A DNA stretch of 64,000 nucleotides, from contig OX235265.1 in assembly GCA_944472135.2 (NCBI GenBank), forward strand, positions 56,617,112-56,681,111. The letters are read 5' to 3'. Both the position numbers and the translations under genes were made by a program. Positions 34,850 through 46,912 of this stretch are shown piece after piece (position 1 is the first letter of the stretch; each line of letters begins with the position of its first letter). The notes below the pieces were generated by a model. That model was not told the DNA's origin and made no database searches. It saw only the letters and a list, made by a program, of their open reading frames with translations. The stretch comes from Trichobilharzia regenti. Taxonomy: Eukaryota; Platyhelminthes; Trematoda; Strigeidida; Schistosomatidae.

Positions 34850-36310
34850 CAACGAAATGAAATGTTACTCAACAACTACTTGTATTTCTATGGAGTTGGC
34901 AATGAGGCACATATTTTGAGGGGTAGTGATACTGCCTGGTTACCCAAACTTTGTAGGTGGAGCGGGATTCGAACAGCTATAATGAGGGGCTTCTGATTTT
35001 ACTGGCCGTCTCAGCCGTAAAAAAGGCTACTGAATCGCTACACCTGCTCCGAAGACGCCGCAAGTTGGTAAGTGTCAAAGGTGGCTTCGGTAAAGATGTT
35101 GAGATTTCTCCAACGACCAATTCATCAGGACCAATGCAAGTTACTAGAAAAGTGAAGCGACCATCAAATATGATCACCTCACTCCCCACCGTTAAATTGA
35201 TTGTTGGTGCAGGCGAATCACATAGCACCATCCTATCTTTGACGAAGATGAACTGTGTGTTCGAAATAATCAGGACGTTTGAAAAGCTTTATATCTTGCC
35301 AGTTATTAAAAGGACTATATCCTCTAGATAATGAATAAGACCTTTACACTGCAACAAGTTGATTCCTTTGATACTAACCAAACACACACACACCTGCAAC
35401 ACTAAATAAGTGAAACTGGCAATAGTTGCCGTTTCGCTAAATACACTCAGATCTACATTTGAACTGTTGGGAAGACTGAGCTTTTTAAGCATCTTCACCA
35501 AACAGGACAACGCCATCTACGTTTTCTATATCGATGACCTTTCCCTGACAATAAGTCAATCCCTCAAACATAGTTGACTAGAATAACGTGCACGGGGGCG
35601 ATACTGGGAATCCCTAATGGATACCACCGGTTATCACTTCAGACAACAGCTTCCCGTAAGCTTTCACATAACTATGAGTGCGTGTAGTGCCTTGGTTAGC
35701 AAAACAATTTCTCAGCGCGATCCTCATGGACAGACATCAATACCATCTCTTGACTGACTGAGTCGGGTGCCGTCTTTAGGTCAAGATATGAAAATGAAAT
35801 GTTACTCAACCACTTGCAATCCTCAGCAGTTGAAAATGAGCCACATCTGTTGTGTGTGAGGGTTAGCGATATTACCTGGCTGCCCAAACCTCGGTAAATA
35901 AGTAAGGACTCGAACGCGTGACCCACTGGTTGGTTGCCTATGCTTATATGGCAAATGGCTGTTGGTGGTATTTATCTGTTTTGAAACCTGTCGAAGGGTG
36001 AAGATTCCATCCATACATCCCTCTCCAGGACCAAAACCTGCCTGGTTTTCTCGGATTGTTTTTCCTGAACTCCGCTTGATCTTCGTATTATAAGCCGTAG
36101 TATCTTAAATACTATGTGAATCCTGCTGATCGTCCTATACCTATCAAACCGATGTTTCCCATCTTTTGTAAATCAGTTTGATTAATTACACCAGTCTGGA
36201 GAGCTGCCTTGGGTCCCCTCATGCTAATTAGTATCTTAACTAATCTAAACAGTACTTCATCAGGATTATTCAAAAACATCACCGGAGTTATACCACTGAG
36301 ACTTGCTGCT
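34850..36310 (-). mobile_element. Ancient RTE copy, heavily decayed
   Basis: Read on the minus strand from 36310 down: KPGLVLERDV-like and FTLRQVSKQ (GRGCIDHIFTLRQ in the intact copy), SVKYLDLKTAPDSV (FLDLKAAFDSV), then an ALSCLVKMLKKLSLPNSS stretch in the place of IVLLGEDADEMQSLLNTLS, and VGSEVIIFDGRFTF ... NLRRLRSR (IGSEVVEHVDRFTY ... LRRLWRR). Two stretches at 34850-34990 and 35790-35935 also resemble the RTE 5' leader and each other, so other fragments are intermixed. Open frames on either strand here are chance. Confidence 0.65.
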
Positions 36311-37079
36311 TCATTTCATAATGAAATGGGTCTTTAATACTTCAGTTTCAAACCACTCTTAAAACCAGGAACCAAATTTACACAATACGTTGAATGCAGC
36401 ATTTAACACAGGACACATTTCACAATTCAATGGTGAGAAAGGCAAGCATAACAAAAAAATACAAGCTGACATAAATCACGTGTACAATCACCACACGTAA
36501 CAGCATTTTCTCCTTTAAACAGTAGTAATTAATCTAGCTACTTATGAACACCAGGTGTTTCGCATTCCTCTAGCATTCATGTGAATGAGACCTAAAATAC
36601 TACGTGTTGGACACAGTAAGTACCAAGTTTAGATCCTAAGTCAACACCCAGGTACTAACGACTTCCTCATATGATTACGTCTTATATGCCTCAGCATGAT
36701 GAAACATACCCACTGAAGAATGATGTCACTAACTATTGGCGAGACAATTTGATACCTACAAGTTACTGCTGCTAAAAAACCATGTTGAGATATTACAAAC
36801 ATGAATTACAGCTGAGAAGCATTTTTTACACTATAATTGAACAAAAACGCAACAATTTTATTCCAACAAGAAAAAACATACTCTAAGAAAATAACACCAA
36901 CCACAAAACAGTCTGTCCGAGTAAATTTAAGAGAAGCGTTTCGCAGACCGACTGCTGTTTTAAACAATGAGAAGCAACAAAATATGCAAGCTTTTGAAAG
37001 CTCTGACTCTTATTTAAGATTAAAAGTTTCATAGGCTTTACATAATATGCATGTTATATATGTTAGGTATCCGGATAAT
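36311..37079. other. Intergenic DNA, nothing recognised
   Basis: There is no supported feature. Confidence 0.45.
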
Positions 37080-37665
37080 TAGAATGGGGTTGACTTCTTA
37101 CAGGTGTATGTGACAGATGATATCATAGCCATATTCGGAAAGACAAGGTACACCTTTACCACCCTTCATTTAGTTTGGAAATCTTCTGCACTCATTATAT
37201 GGAACGAGATCCAGATTTTAAACGCCAACGGTAAGCCAATGCTCTTAAATGGGTCAGAATTCTGACGCATCACGTAAAGCATTTCTAGCATCTTCATCAC
37301 CAGCTGTCTTTTCTTCCTCTATAATGAGAAGCGAATGGCCAGAAATAATTACCGACAAGAAAATCTGGAAACAAACCAACCAAGAAATTTTCTTTCAACA
37401 AATATCTTGAAGAAAATTGAGATCAGGCATACGCCGAGAAGACTACCTTAATGATATTGCGCACCTGGCCCTCGACTGGAAGGTGAGTGAGAAACGATTA
37501 TTGGGACGTCCTAGGACGACATAGAGGATATCGTGCGAAGGGGAGACCAGAGACTGTGGGCAATTACAAGTCCAGCTAAAGAGTATCGTAGAAAACAGGA
37601 CGGGGTGGAGATGTGCTGGTGAAGTTCTGTGTTCCACTTAGAACCCAAACGAACAATAATGACGA
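37080..37665 (+). mobile_element. 3' end of the second RTE-like family, decayed
   Basis: The order of coding remnants (PSFSLEIFCTHYMER, then ETNQPRNF-like, then DLNDIAHLALDWK-like and WDVLGRHRGYR) and the tail GTGTTCCACTTAGAAC plus AATAATGACGAT match the family at 19330-22285. There are many stops. Confidence 0.7.
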
Positions 37666-39359
37666 TACTTACATGTGTGGTAAATTCAAAAAATCAGCCA
37701 CCAATATCTTTTCAGTATGCATCACTGGACAAAAGATTCAGTATTTTCGCGGCGACTCTCTGTACATCGTCCTATTTCACGGAGAGGCAGAAAACTGAAG
37801 TAAAATAATGACCGTGGATTAATAAGAAGAGCGGGATAGAGAAGATATGGGGTGTTGCAAAAGTTCAAAGGTTCGGTTTATTTTGCGGTGTGTGAGGGCT
37901 AGACCTCACTTGGGTCTATGATAGTCAGTCCGACGTTAACTGCACGTCACTTGACTATCCAGCCTCCCCTAACAGATTTCAACTGATGGAGCAGAAGCCA
38001 CGGCTACTGGTAAACTAAAAGGAAAACAGAAATGGGGGTGACTTGAGGTCCCGCTCTTCGAGTAATGCTACTTCTTAACTTGCTGCAAGGCAAGTGATTG
38101 AAATCCGATGGAAAGACCACTTGGTTTGAGCAACCCGAACACTTGTGATTTGCCCTTTCCTATGCTAGGTAGGCTGTTTAAGTCCCTGGGCTACCGAAAT
38201 ACCCACCCATCATGATGCCATGGCTCTTCTGCATTCCTTGCTGTTTCAATCGTACATTTGTACCCATTGATCATTATATCCACTCATGCACATTTTTAAT
38301 TGGCTTTCAACAACATGCGGCACAGTACTGGGGGGAATCAACAGAAAACATCTCAGTGAATAAAACTTCGTTCATGTGGGGGTAACTCTAAGTATTGACA
38401 ACTCAAATGAAGGGCCCAAATAAATTCACGAAATGCCCTTGAGCAGGTGAATTCATACTAAAGAGGCGGAAATATAAATGCAGTACACGTATTACGTCAC
38501 AAATTCCATCAAAAATTAGCGTTTGAGTACCTTAGGGTTAGTAGGCTTGTAGGTATGGGGAATAAATTTCCTAGCATGGATATGTTGCCGCTAACTGGTG
38601 ACTAGCAGTGGAATCCAGGATACGCATTTTGTTTTATTTGGAACTCGTCATCTGGATTTTCCTGCAGCCCACTGTTAGTGATGATATCTCCAAAACTGAA
38701 TCAAATTATATGTTGTCACTGTTGATGAATAAATGTACCGATGTCCAGTGTGTCTTTACAGAAAGCCTGTTCAAGATGTGCAATTCCTTTAATAGGTTTA
38801 TGGGTGCTGCAGAACAGTGAATGGGCCACTAAACAGCATGACACAGTCATCTAGCTGGATTTATTTATAGAAATAGGTTTGAACCATCACTGAAGAATCT
38901 AGTAAGGAATTAGGAGCTTTCCCTAGGACGACTACGATGAAGTTACCCCGTACATTTACTTTTCAGTACTGACTTTGATGTCTATAAAAGAGTTTTAATT
39001 AAGCGCATTTGCCACAAGGCCACCTGATCGGTCAATCTAGACCATATTGGTCAGCACCCCACCACATGATATACAGCGCTGTTATTTTATCTGTAGAGCA
39101 GGGAACATCTTGGAACTAACCACGCTGAGCGTTACCACATTGTCTGAGATGAAGATTTATTATTAACAGTAGTTATCGTTGAAAGCCAAGGGACCTATTT
39201 TCCCAAGACTTAGCACACGTGCTTTTTTTGGTAGCCTTTCTCTCTCCCATTGCATTCAAATGCAATTTCGAAGTAGACTTCGTAGTTTAACATCTACACG
39301 TTTTGTGCTGAGCACCATACTATACACACATATTTTATCATTGCGGCCATCCCTATTCC
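37666..39359. other. Intergenic DNA, nothing recognised
   Basis: The 70-codon frame at 38608 and others have no recognisable content. Confidence 0.45.
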
Positions 39360-40995
39360 TTATATCGTCATTATTATTAATCTCATGGGTTCGGTCCTGA
39401 AAATGGGGCTTCAGTGGCACATCTCCATCATTGTCCTTCCCGCAAGCTTTCATCTCTTGCTCATCAGGTCACTTGAGATACACTCTCGGATGCCCATCTC
39501 GTCGTTTCCCATTCAGACTTCATTCTAGAGTCTTGAGAGGGATGCTACTAAACGGTCTCCTCAGTCTGCATCCAGCCCACCCCCATGTATTTTGGGATGT
39601 CCATTACACGACAGCTTCTCGGCTTTATTCTCTGCCAGATTTTTCTCTGCTTATTCTTTTCTGGCCAGCCATCTGACTTTTTACATCGAGACAGCGACTG
39701 CCATTGGTGATGAAAGTCTGTCGGAAGTCTTAAGGCAACGCTCCAGGCTTCTGAACTAAATGCTGGACTGACTGGACATCAGTCTCAAAGATACTAATCT
39801 TGTTAGTGAAACTAAATGCAGCACATTCCTACACTGATTCCTGGGTAATGACGGTCTGGCTCTGCTGATTCTACCTTAGACATCTTTATTCGTGCTGCTT
39901 GCAGAGGAAATGAAACTGCCTGGTAAGTCAGAGAATTGTTTCCCTTCACATTTCAACCGTTGGGTGTGACTAGTATTTGTTAGTGGTTGTTGTACATCTT
40001 AATTATCTGTTCCTACTGTGTGTTCACCTGAATTCTCATCTCCACCGATTCATTGATCAGATTGCTGGTTTTCGGCAGTGTATCTCTGAGTCTGTGAGGC
40101 CTTAAATATAAACCTCGTGTGAAGTTCAAGTTCCACTGTCTTCTTGTCTGTCCGTTTTATTGCTGTCCTCTCGCTCCCCACAATCTGCCCCATAATCCAA
40201 TCCACAACAGTCAGGAATACCTTGAGTGATTTTAGGCAGCGTCCTACCACTGTCCCCACTTCAAACGCTTCACTGAGCCCTTCACTGTGAATTACTTTTT
40301 ATGTGGTACCATCACTTGGATACTGGTCGAGGTTGGTAAAGATTTTGGAAATTCCTTAATGCTGAAGTAGTTTCCGAATTACTTCTCGATCAACACTGTC
40401 GTGGGCTCTTTCAGAGTCTATGAGTTGAGGTCGAAATTTGACTGCCATTCTATTTTACTTTCGATGATGATGCGTTCAGTTGCAATTTGCAAACACAAGA
40501 TTTGCTCCTCCTAAATCTAGCCTCTTCTGGTCGGTGTTCTGTGTCCAGGATATTTTTAACCTCTCTAGAATAACGTGGTCTGGGGTATGATTACATGCCA
40601 GTTATTACAGAGGCCTAAGCCACCAATTCTTTGGAAGTTTGACGAGATAGCCTTTCTTCCGATCAGTAGGCACCTTTCTTCCCTTCCAAACGTTTCCCAG
40701 TATTGGTGTAAGCATATCCGCCAGTCTTGAGATCCGTTTTCAATGCTTTGGGAGGAGTTCTGTGCAGTCCTTCTACCTTTCCGGCCTTCACTAGCTTGGT
40801 CTCATTCAAGACGTTTGCTTTCGTTGAAGGATTGGCAGTTTTGTGTGTGTTGTTGGTGGCTGCAGGTGGTGGTCTGTCCAGCAGCACTTTGAGGTGATGG
40901 GCATATCGTTTTGTTTTGTCTCTCATTTTTGAAAATCAGGTTCCCCTGACCATCTGATATTGGTTTCATTTGTGCCAATTTGTTTCCAGATAGCG
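39360..40995 (-). mobile_element. Second RTE-like family, decayed RT-to-tail copy
   Basis: From about 40995 down on the minus strand: ISDGQGNLIFKNE, a YAHHLKVLLDRPPPAA linker (WTDHFKGLLSRPPP in the 20.5-kb copy), DSERAHDSVDREVIRKLLQH near 40430-40380, SEGLSEAFEVGTVV near 40270, then a tail GCCACTGAAGCCCC and a TAATAATAATGACGAT end near 39365. It is severely broken by stops and frameshifts. Confidence 0.72.
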
Positions 40996-41674
40996 ATCTA
41001 CGTATCTGGTATTATGTTATTATGCACCGCAGAAGGTGCGCTTTTGTTTATTGGCTTCAGTCGCCTTTGGCGGGCAACTGGAGGGCGCGAGTGATTCGAT
41101 CGTGTACAAGTTAGAAGAAGATGAAAGAATACGAATAAAAGCCCAACACGTTCCTCTTAAAAACGTTTTTTTATAGACTTAGTGCAGAATATTGATTTTA
41201 ACAATCGAAAAATATAATTTCTTTCCATGCACTGTGTTCCGCAATTAAAGTCGATATCCGTGCTCAGCTGTTATCGATTCGGAGCGTCTTCGGAAATAAT
41301 AGGATCTTAGGATTAAGTTCCCTGACACTGCCTGTTGTGTTTCAGTTTCCAGTGAGTTGTAGGAGTGTCGCTTTTCTTTCTTTCTTCTTTACTTCTTTGT
41401 TTAGTGCTTAACGAATTTAGCTCACTTCCTCGCTTCTTGAAACGAGTTTATACCTTTCCTCTAGCATCACTGTGGTTAAACACATATTTATTACGGAAAG
41501 TTGGTCTTAAGTATCAGTGTTTACTTTGGGTTCGGCTTTTTGATAATTCACTTACAAAATTGCTTTTTGGTCCAGTGTTTCACACAATGGTAAAGAACAA
41601 CTTTCAGGTAATTTGAGAACTCTGAAGAACTAGTAGAATTCACGGATTCATATTTGTAGTCATATCAAAGCCTG
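40996..41674. other. Unassigned segment upstream of the solo LTR
   Basis: It contains an 83-codon plus-strand frame (41365-41616). Its end, AACTTTCAG followed by GTAATT, looks like a splice donor, but no partner exon or domain is visible. Confidence 0.4.
41670..41674. repeat. Target-site duplication of solo LTR, left
   Basis: GCCTG, identical to 42033-42037. Confidence 0.85.
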
Positions 41675-42032
41675 TGTCAATCACGTCTCATAAACCGTTA
41701 ATGCCCAGCTCTCGCTACGCTCAGGCCCACGCTGTTCCTTGAAGTTTTCAGAAACGCTTAGTTATAACGGACGAAAAAACCAAAACACCGATCTGCCGCT
41801 TGAGATTTCTTTATTGTTACACCAACATATAAAAAGAATAACTGAACTAAGGTCTGTCAACAAATATTACAATAATAAATCATTGTATTACTTCTGACGA
41901 TGTTTCACTCTTCTTTCTGAACAGCGACCGATGAGACGATGACTGTCGTATTGATGCCTCCGCGAAAATTGGGGAAGTTGATTTTGAGCAAACAACCATG
42001 AATTGATCGTTCAATCTTCAACTCCATTGACA
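41675..42032 (-). mobile_element. Solo LTR of the BEL/Pao element
   Basis: 358 bp starting TGTCA and ending TGACA, clearly homologous along its length to the LTRs at 48140, 54880 and 61621. A perfect 5-bp target duplication (GCCTG) flanks it and no internal sequence is attached, so the element was removed by recombination between its two LTRs. Confidence 0.9.
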
Positions 42033-42037
42033 GCCTG
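42033..42037. repeat. Target-site duplication of solo LTR, right
   Basis: GCCTG, identical to 41670-41674. Confidence 0.85.
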
Positions 42038-42373
42038 CGAAAATCACTCTGGGACCTTTGCAAGCATTAGGCATCCAACAATATGAAGCATATTTAGGGT
42101 CAGCCCCAAGTGGTGGGCACCAAAATGAAGGTGACCAATGTTCTCATGATAATCATAATGGACAAGGTGAGAGGATACTTACTGGTAGGCTGTCGTGATG
42201 TCCGTCTTGCACCAATGCGCCACACCCTGTCCTCACCCCAACGGTCTTTGCTAACTCATCACTGCTAACGGTCACCTATTCTAGCATTCCAAAAACCATC
42301 TACCCACAGTAGCTACTAAGACTGTGTCACGGACTGGGAGGTTCCGACAGGATTTACCCCACTCGTCTCAAAT

Positions 42374-42864
42374 ATGATAATGCCTGCACAAATGGTATGT
42401 CAATCATGTAAATGTAAATTAAACTTCTCTAACAAAGTCATTGGAGGTGACTTTAACATGCCTGAAACCCCATGGGAACCCTCCAGTGCTCCTCCCTGCT
42501 ACAGTAAATTCTCAGATTCAGTGGAGTTATGTTGGTGGACACAAAGTGTTCTACGGCCCACCCGAAATCACAACAACTGGACTTGGTTTTCTTGAGAGAC
42601 ATCGACCTATCTGCCATGGACATCAGCCAGTAATTTCCGGGCAGTGACCATAAAACCATGGTCCACTCCTTCGATACTAAGCTCCACTCATTAAAACACT
42701 CCACCCTGCGCGAAACATTCATGTGCCTTGGAAGAGCTAGATGGGGCGTGTCTAACTCCTTCATTCAAAGCTTAGACTGGGACCTGTTTTTTTCTAGCAG
42801 CATCCTCGTCATTATCCTACTAGCCTTCAACCAAAATGTATCGATATGCTTTGATGAACCTGCT
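42374..42864 (+). mobile_element. CR1-like endonuclease-region relic, left half
   Basis: VIGGDFNMPETPWE is the conserved GDFN motif of LINE endonucleases. Coding similarity continues with frame changes to 42864, where the gag-only LTR element begins. The sequence resumes at 44697. It is a dead fragment that served as insertion target. Confidence 0.6.
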
Positions 42865-43058
42865 TGTAGTAATTTATTGTAATCGTAATATTAGTATTTC
42901 AAGATGACCGAATTACAAGAATCCAAACAAAACACAGAGAGGGCAGAACTCAGGAATTTGTATTTAGCGGAATTATTATGCAATTCATATAGGAAACATA
43001 TTAACAATCAACAGTAAGTATTGAAACAATACAGAGATAGAAATTGTCAATCACCACA
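42865..43058 (-). repeat. 3' LTR of the gag-only element
   Basis: 194 bp, matching 44503-44696 except at a handful of bases. The ORF stop codon lies just inside it. Confidence 0.9.
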
Positions 43059-44489
43059 TCCGCCACACCTCGAATGTCTCCTTGCGTATTTATAACGATG
43101 TTCCGGTTTGCTTGCAAGTAGCTGCGACCTTCTAACTGATTCTGTGATATTATTTCCACCAGTATTATCTGGACTTATTTCTGAATTATCTACAAAATCA
43201 GGATTATTAGCGGAATCATTAAAATAATAATTGGAACGACCCACTTCATTTATTGTCACTTTGACCAGGTGTCTGTTATGAAATGAGTGATCTTTGATGT
43301 CTAATATCTTCACCACTCGATTTCCCATTTTTTGTAGTATAATTCCAACAGAAGGTCTATAGTCATTACCTTTGTAATAATGTACATTAGAAGTCGTGGA
43401 CATCAGATGCTTTTTGAGAATTCGAGATTTGAAAAGTTTTTCAGGACTTTCATGGGTACTTGTATGTTCTGCATTCAACAGACGCAGTCTATGCATATGC
43501 AGTAATTCCTCAATTTTAATCAGTTGCTCTCTCATCTCATTCAGGTCTTTTCGTGTTTTCGACAGTTCACATTGTAACTCGACTAACTCATTTTTGAAAA
43601 CAGTTGACACTTGAGTTGCCGAACTTGTAGTGGAGGTTTTCATTGGATGAGCTTGAGTATTTTGAAAAGTTGAAAGACACATTGACTCCATTTTACTAGA
43701 CAGATTAGGAGAATTATAAGAATGTTGAGCAACATAAGTATTCGAACTTCTGCAAACCATCTTGATGTGTCCAACTTTACCACATTTGTGACACTTAGCA
43801 CCCCGAAAACGGCAAGTGCTTCCTAGATGTAACTTTCCACAGGAAAAACACGGTTTAATGTTTTTGATCTCTCGCTGCATTCTATTACCTGTGGACGACG
43901 GTCTGGATTGCTTTCCATGAACACTTGTATTTTCGACTTTAGAAAGCATAACATCAGACACTGACGTAGTGGGAGCAGAGTATTCATTATTGACATCTTC
44001 ATATGTAATACATAAATCTTTAGAAGTTTGAAAAGTACAAGAAGGAATCTGAATTAACTCTTTCTCTAACTTAGGAATATTGATTCCAGCAATTACACGA
44101 TCACGTAGTTGAGTATGCAGCTGATCTCCAAAGTTACACTTTGAAGCTTGTATTTGGAGTTGAAGAATGAACTCTCGAATCTTCTGGTTGGGAGCACGAA
44201 CCAGTTTGTTGAAGTGAACCCTCTCTCTGGTCTCAAATGTAGTTACACGAAAGTGATTTATCAGAAGTTCACGAATCTTGACATATGACATAGAAATGGG
44301 TTTATCTGGAAACGCCAGATTCTTCACTAGGCTATATGCATCTAGCCCAATAGCAGTGATGAAATGTGCTGGAATTTTGTCATCCCGAACATTCTTTGAA
44401 ATGCACCACGCATCGAAGCATTCCAAATAATCAGCAATCTCCCGCGGAGTAGCATTTATAGGAAAATTTCCCAGGTTATTTAGTTCCAT
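43047..44489 (-). CDS. Gag protein fused to an integrase-tail-like end
   Basis: An intact 480-codon frame. Residues 1-165 look like a gypsy-type capsid region (PREIADYLECFDAWC, FITAIGLDAYSLVKNL, REFILQLQIQASKCNF). Two zinc knuckles follow: C214-x2-C-x3-H-x4-C and C233-x2-C-x4-H-x4-C (CHKCGKVGHIKMVC). A coiled-coil-like stretch lies at about 300-340. Residues 368-412 (YKGNDYRPSVGIILQKMG ... RHLVKV) resemble the C-terminal tail of a gypsy integrase, followed by an Asn-rich and Arg-rich end. Gag packages the element RNA into particles. The direct join of gag to an integrase tail suggests that an internal deletion removed most of pol while keeping frame; that is my inference. The stop falls inside the 3' LTR. 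Confidence 0.85.
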   Translation of the reverse strand: MELNNLGNFPINATPREIADYLECFDAWCISKNVRDDKIPAHFITAIGLDAYSLVKNLAFPDKPISMSYVKIRELLINHFRVTTFETRERVHFNKLVRAPNQKIREFILQLQIQASKCNFGDQLHTQLRDRVIAGINIPKLEKELIQIPSCTFQTSKDLCITYEDVNNEYSAPTTSVSDVMLSKVENTSVHGKQSRPSSTGNRMQREIKNIKPCFSCGKLHLGSTCRFRGAKCHKCGKVGHIKMVCRSSNTYVAQHSYNSPNLSSKMESMCLSTFQNTQAHPMKTSTTSSATQVSTVFKNELVELQCELSKTRKDLNEMREQLIKIEELLHMHRLRLLNAEHTSTHESPEKLFKSRILKKHLMSTTSNVHYYKGNDYRPSVGIILQKMGNRVVKILDIKDHSFHNRHLVKVTINEVGRSNYYFNDSANNPDFVDNSEISPDNTGGNNITESVRRSQLLASKPEHRYKYARRHSRCGGCGD

Positions 44490-44502
44490 CGCGACGCCAA
44501 TT

Positions 44503-44696
44503 TGTAGTAATTTATTGTAATCGTAATATTAGTATTTCAAGATGACCGAATTACAAGAATCCAAACGAAACACAGAGAGGGCGGAATTCAGGAATTTGTA
44601 TTTAGCGGAATTATTATGCAATTCATATAGGAAACATATTAACAATCAACAGTAAGTATTGAAACAATACAGAGATAGAAATTGTCAGTCACCACA
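44503..44696 (-). repeat. 5' LTR of the gag-only element
   Basis: 194 bp, the partner of 42865-43058. The few differences between the two suggest a fairly recent insertion. Confidence 0.9.
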
Positions 44697-44820
44697 CTGT
44701 TCCTCAATGTAAAGAGAACTCAAGGTAAAGGCTTGACAGTTTTGAAAGGAGCCTAGAAAAACATATTAACATGTCCACCCTAGCCCGTCTAAAAGATCTC
44801 AACTGCTAGGAGAGTGGTGA
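44697..44820 (+). mobile_element. CR1-like relic, right half
   Basis: Coding similarity (FERSLEKHINMSTLARLKDL) resumes after the LTR element and continues the frame of the relic ending at 42864. Confidence 0.45.
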
Positions 44821-44854
44821 AACAATGACATTTCAATATTTAACTACGGAAAGT

Positions 44855-45222
44855 TGTCAGCTAACCCTCAGAAACTGTCATTGTCCAGCTCTTACTACGC
44901 TGCACCTCATACTGGACCTTGAAGACTTTCAGAAACAATTTGTAATGACCAACGCGAAAAACTAGAACACAGATTGGCGACTCCAGAATACTTTATTCTT
45001 ACATCAATATGTAACCAACAACAAGGTTATTACACACAAGGTTTAAGAATAAATATTATGAGAATAAATCACGATAAAACTTCTGATAGTTTTCTCTCTT
45101 CCATCGAACAGCGAACGATGAGACGATGACTGCCGTATTGATGACTCCCGCGAATAATATGGAAGAGTTGGGTTTGAGCAAACAACCATGAATTGATCGT
45201 TCAATCTTCAACTTCAGTGAAA
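44855..45222 (-). mobile_element. Old diverged solo LTR of the BEL/Pao family
   Basis: It aligns along its length with the BEL LTRs (AACAGCGAACGATGAGACGATGAC; CAACCATGAATTGATCG, given in parts) but with many substitutions and small indels, so it is much older than the others. The right end is approximate and no target duplication is clear. Confidence 0.75.
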
Positions 45223-46790
45223 CTAGTCCCTAGATTAGCATAATAATACTTAGTGATTATGCATATTCAATTATAGAAATTGGGTTGTCATTAAAATACT
45301 TAAAATGAATAAAATATTTATGCAGCAAATTTTCTCTTGCTTTATCATGCTTGTTTCCCTTATAATACCCAATTATTGAGCCTAATGTATTCTTTGATAA
45401 TACGAATTATAATATTGATTTTACTATTATCATATATAGTTTGATTTATTTTACGGCTCCCTGTAAGATTAACTACCATTCTTCAGTATACACACACTGC
45501 AGTATTGTTAACCAAATGCTAAAATTTTGTTGGCTCTGTGTTAATATCTTTTATAATATGTTTAGACACGTTACTTTGCAGTGTCAGATATTTATTATAT
45601 ATAAGGCTGTCACGATAATTTAGCACACTAAGTCCTGTCCAGCGACCTTAACTTCAGTGCATACTTCTACACTGAACCCTAACTATAGTGTTCTGCTGAA
45701 TCTTGCTCCAATATTCACAAAAAATAATCTTTTTATTCTTTAAGGTTTTAACTTCTTATAAACTAATCTGTTTATTAGGACGCATGCACACATATATAAT
45801 ATGTTCATAAAGATGTACGTGGAGACCTATTGGAAGCATTCATTAAGAAAGCTAGGGAGATGGAATATGGGGTACGAACATGTCTGCTACCAAGCAGTAT
45901 ATTTGCGAGAACCATAATAATCATAGTCTCAGAGCCTAACATCAAAAAAGGAGGGAGGGTGGTGCTAGCTGCTCAGTAGATATGGTGGCGGTCACTAAGG
46001 TGAATCGCTTCATTCTGCAGGAACAGCAATACGCAATTTGACGGCTCGAGATATTTCTGATTTTTATGAGGGCTTAGATCTTTATCTTGAAAAAGACAAT
46101 AATGAACGCCTTGACAGATCATGCTTCTGCCTTTAAATATATACAATTCGCTCAGCCTATTGTTACGACGCGAACATGTGGGATCTGCACAGATTTATGG
46201 GGCATCTTATAAATTAACTTGCTATCCATTGTCGGATCTTTTAATACCACTTCAAAATGTCTTATCTCATTCATTTTCTAATAACGTCTTTACTTGATCC
46301 TCATTATACTCCATCAAACCTAACATTTTATAGCTCTTTATGACTTATTCTATTCCTATTCTCTGGAGGGTACGGTTGTGCACTAAATGCACAAAAAGTT
46401 ATAAAATATAAACATTTGGCATGAGGATAAATGTATTAAAACCAAAAGTGGACGTCATGATAGTAAGACCTATGTGGGTAGCATTTTACATTGCAAATGA
46501 TCGTTGTCAGCCTAGGGAGTTTCCTTTATTAATGCATTTACTAATGATACTTGCACTTACCTATTTTATTACAATTTAATGGTTCACCTTAGCACTTTTA
46601 CTTTTCTAAAACAGCTTTCAATCCCTTGTAAAAGTTGTACTTACCACAATATTGGTTGGTCATCGTATGCCGACAACCATGGGTTGAAAACGAAACGAAG
46701 TCGATTTTCCCTCCCAACCTCGAAGACTGCTGTACAATTCGATAAAAATACGGCCTGGTTCAGAAAATGAGTTTATTATATCTATCTAAC
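45223..46790. other. Unassigned intergenic segment
   Basis: AT-rich with short frames. A stretch at 46580-46770 (YHNIGWSSYADNHGLKTKRS) is open but unrecognised. Confidence 0.4.
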
Positions 46791-46912
46791 ATTTAACAGT
46801 TGAAATATTATTAACTTGTAGACAATCTGCTATTTGGGACTATATCATACTTGATCGTGCCTGTAAAAATGATATGCATTTTCATGTAAATTTGTAAATT
46901 TATATGAAATAC
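46791..46912. repeat. Direct repeat flanking the gag fragment, left
   Basis: About 120 bp, almost identical to 47395-47519 apart from a small indel near the end. Neither copy is part of the BEL element. Confidence 0.85.

Larger units (their letters stand above)
42865..44696 (-). mobile_element. Compact gag-only LTR retrotransposon (gypsy-type, non-autonomous)
   Basis: Two 194-bp LTRs (42865-43058 and 44503-44696), nearly identical and with TGT...ACA ends, flank a 1444-bp interior filled by one open frame. A primer-binding-like TTGGCGTCGCGATGG begins two bases inside the 5' LTR and already contains the gag ATG. A purine-rich GAGGTGTGGCGGA precedes the 3' LTR. The flanks CTGCT and CTGTT may be a 5-bp target duplication with one mismatch. 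Protease, reverse transcriptase, RNase H and most of integrase are absent, so movement would need enzymes from a relative. Confidence 0.88.

Noticed and set aside
34957..35331. 124-codon plus-strand frame
   Set aside because: The minus strand of the same bases aligns with the RTE reverse-transcriptase C-terminal region, so this frame is antisense to a decayed RTE copy.
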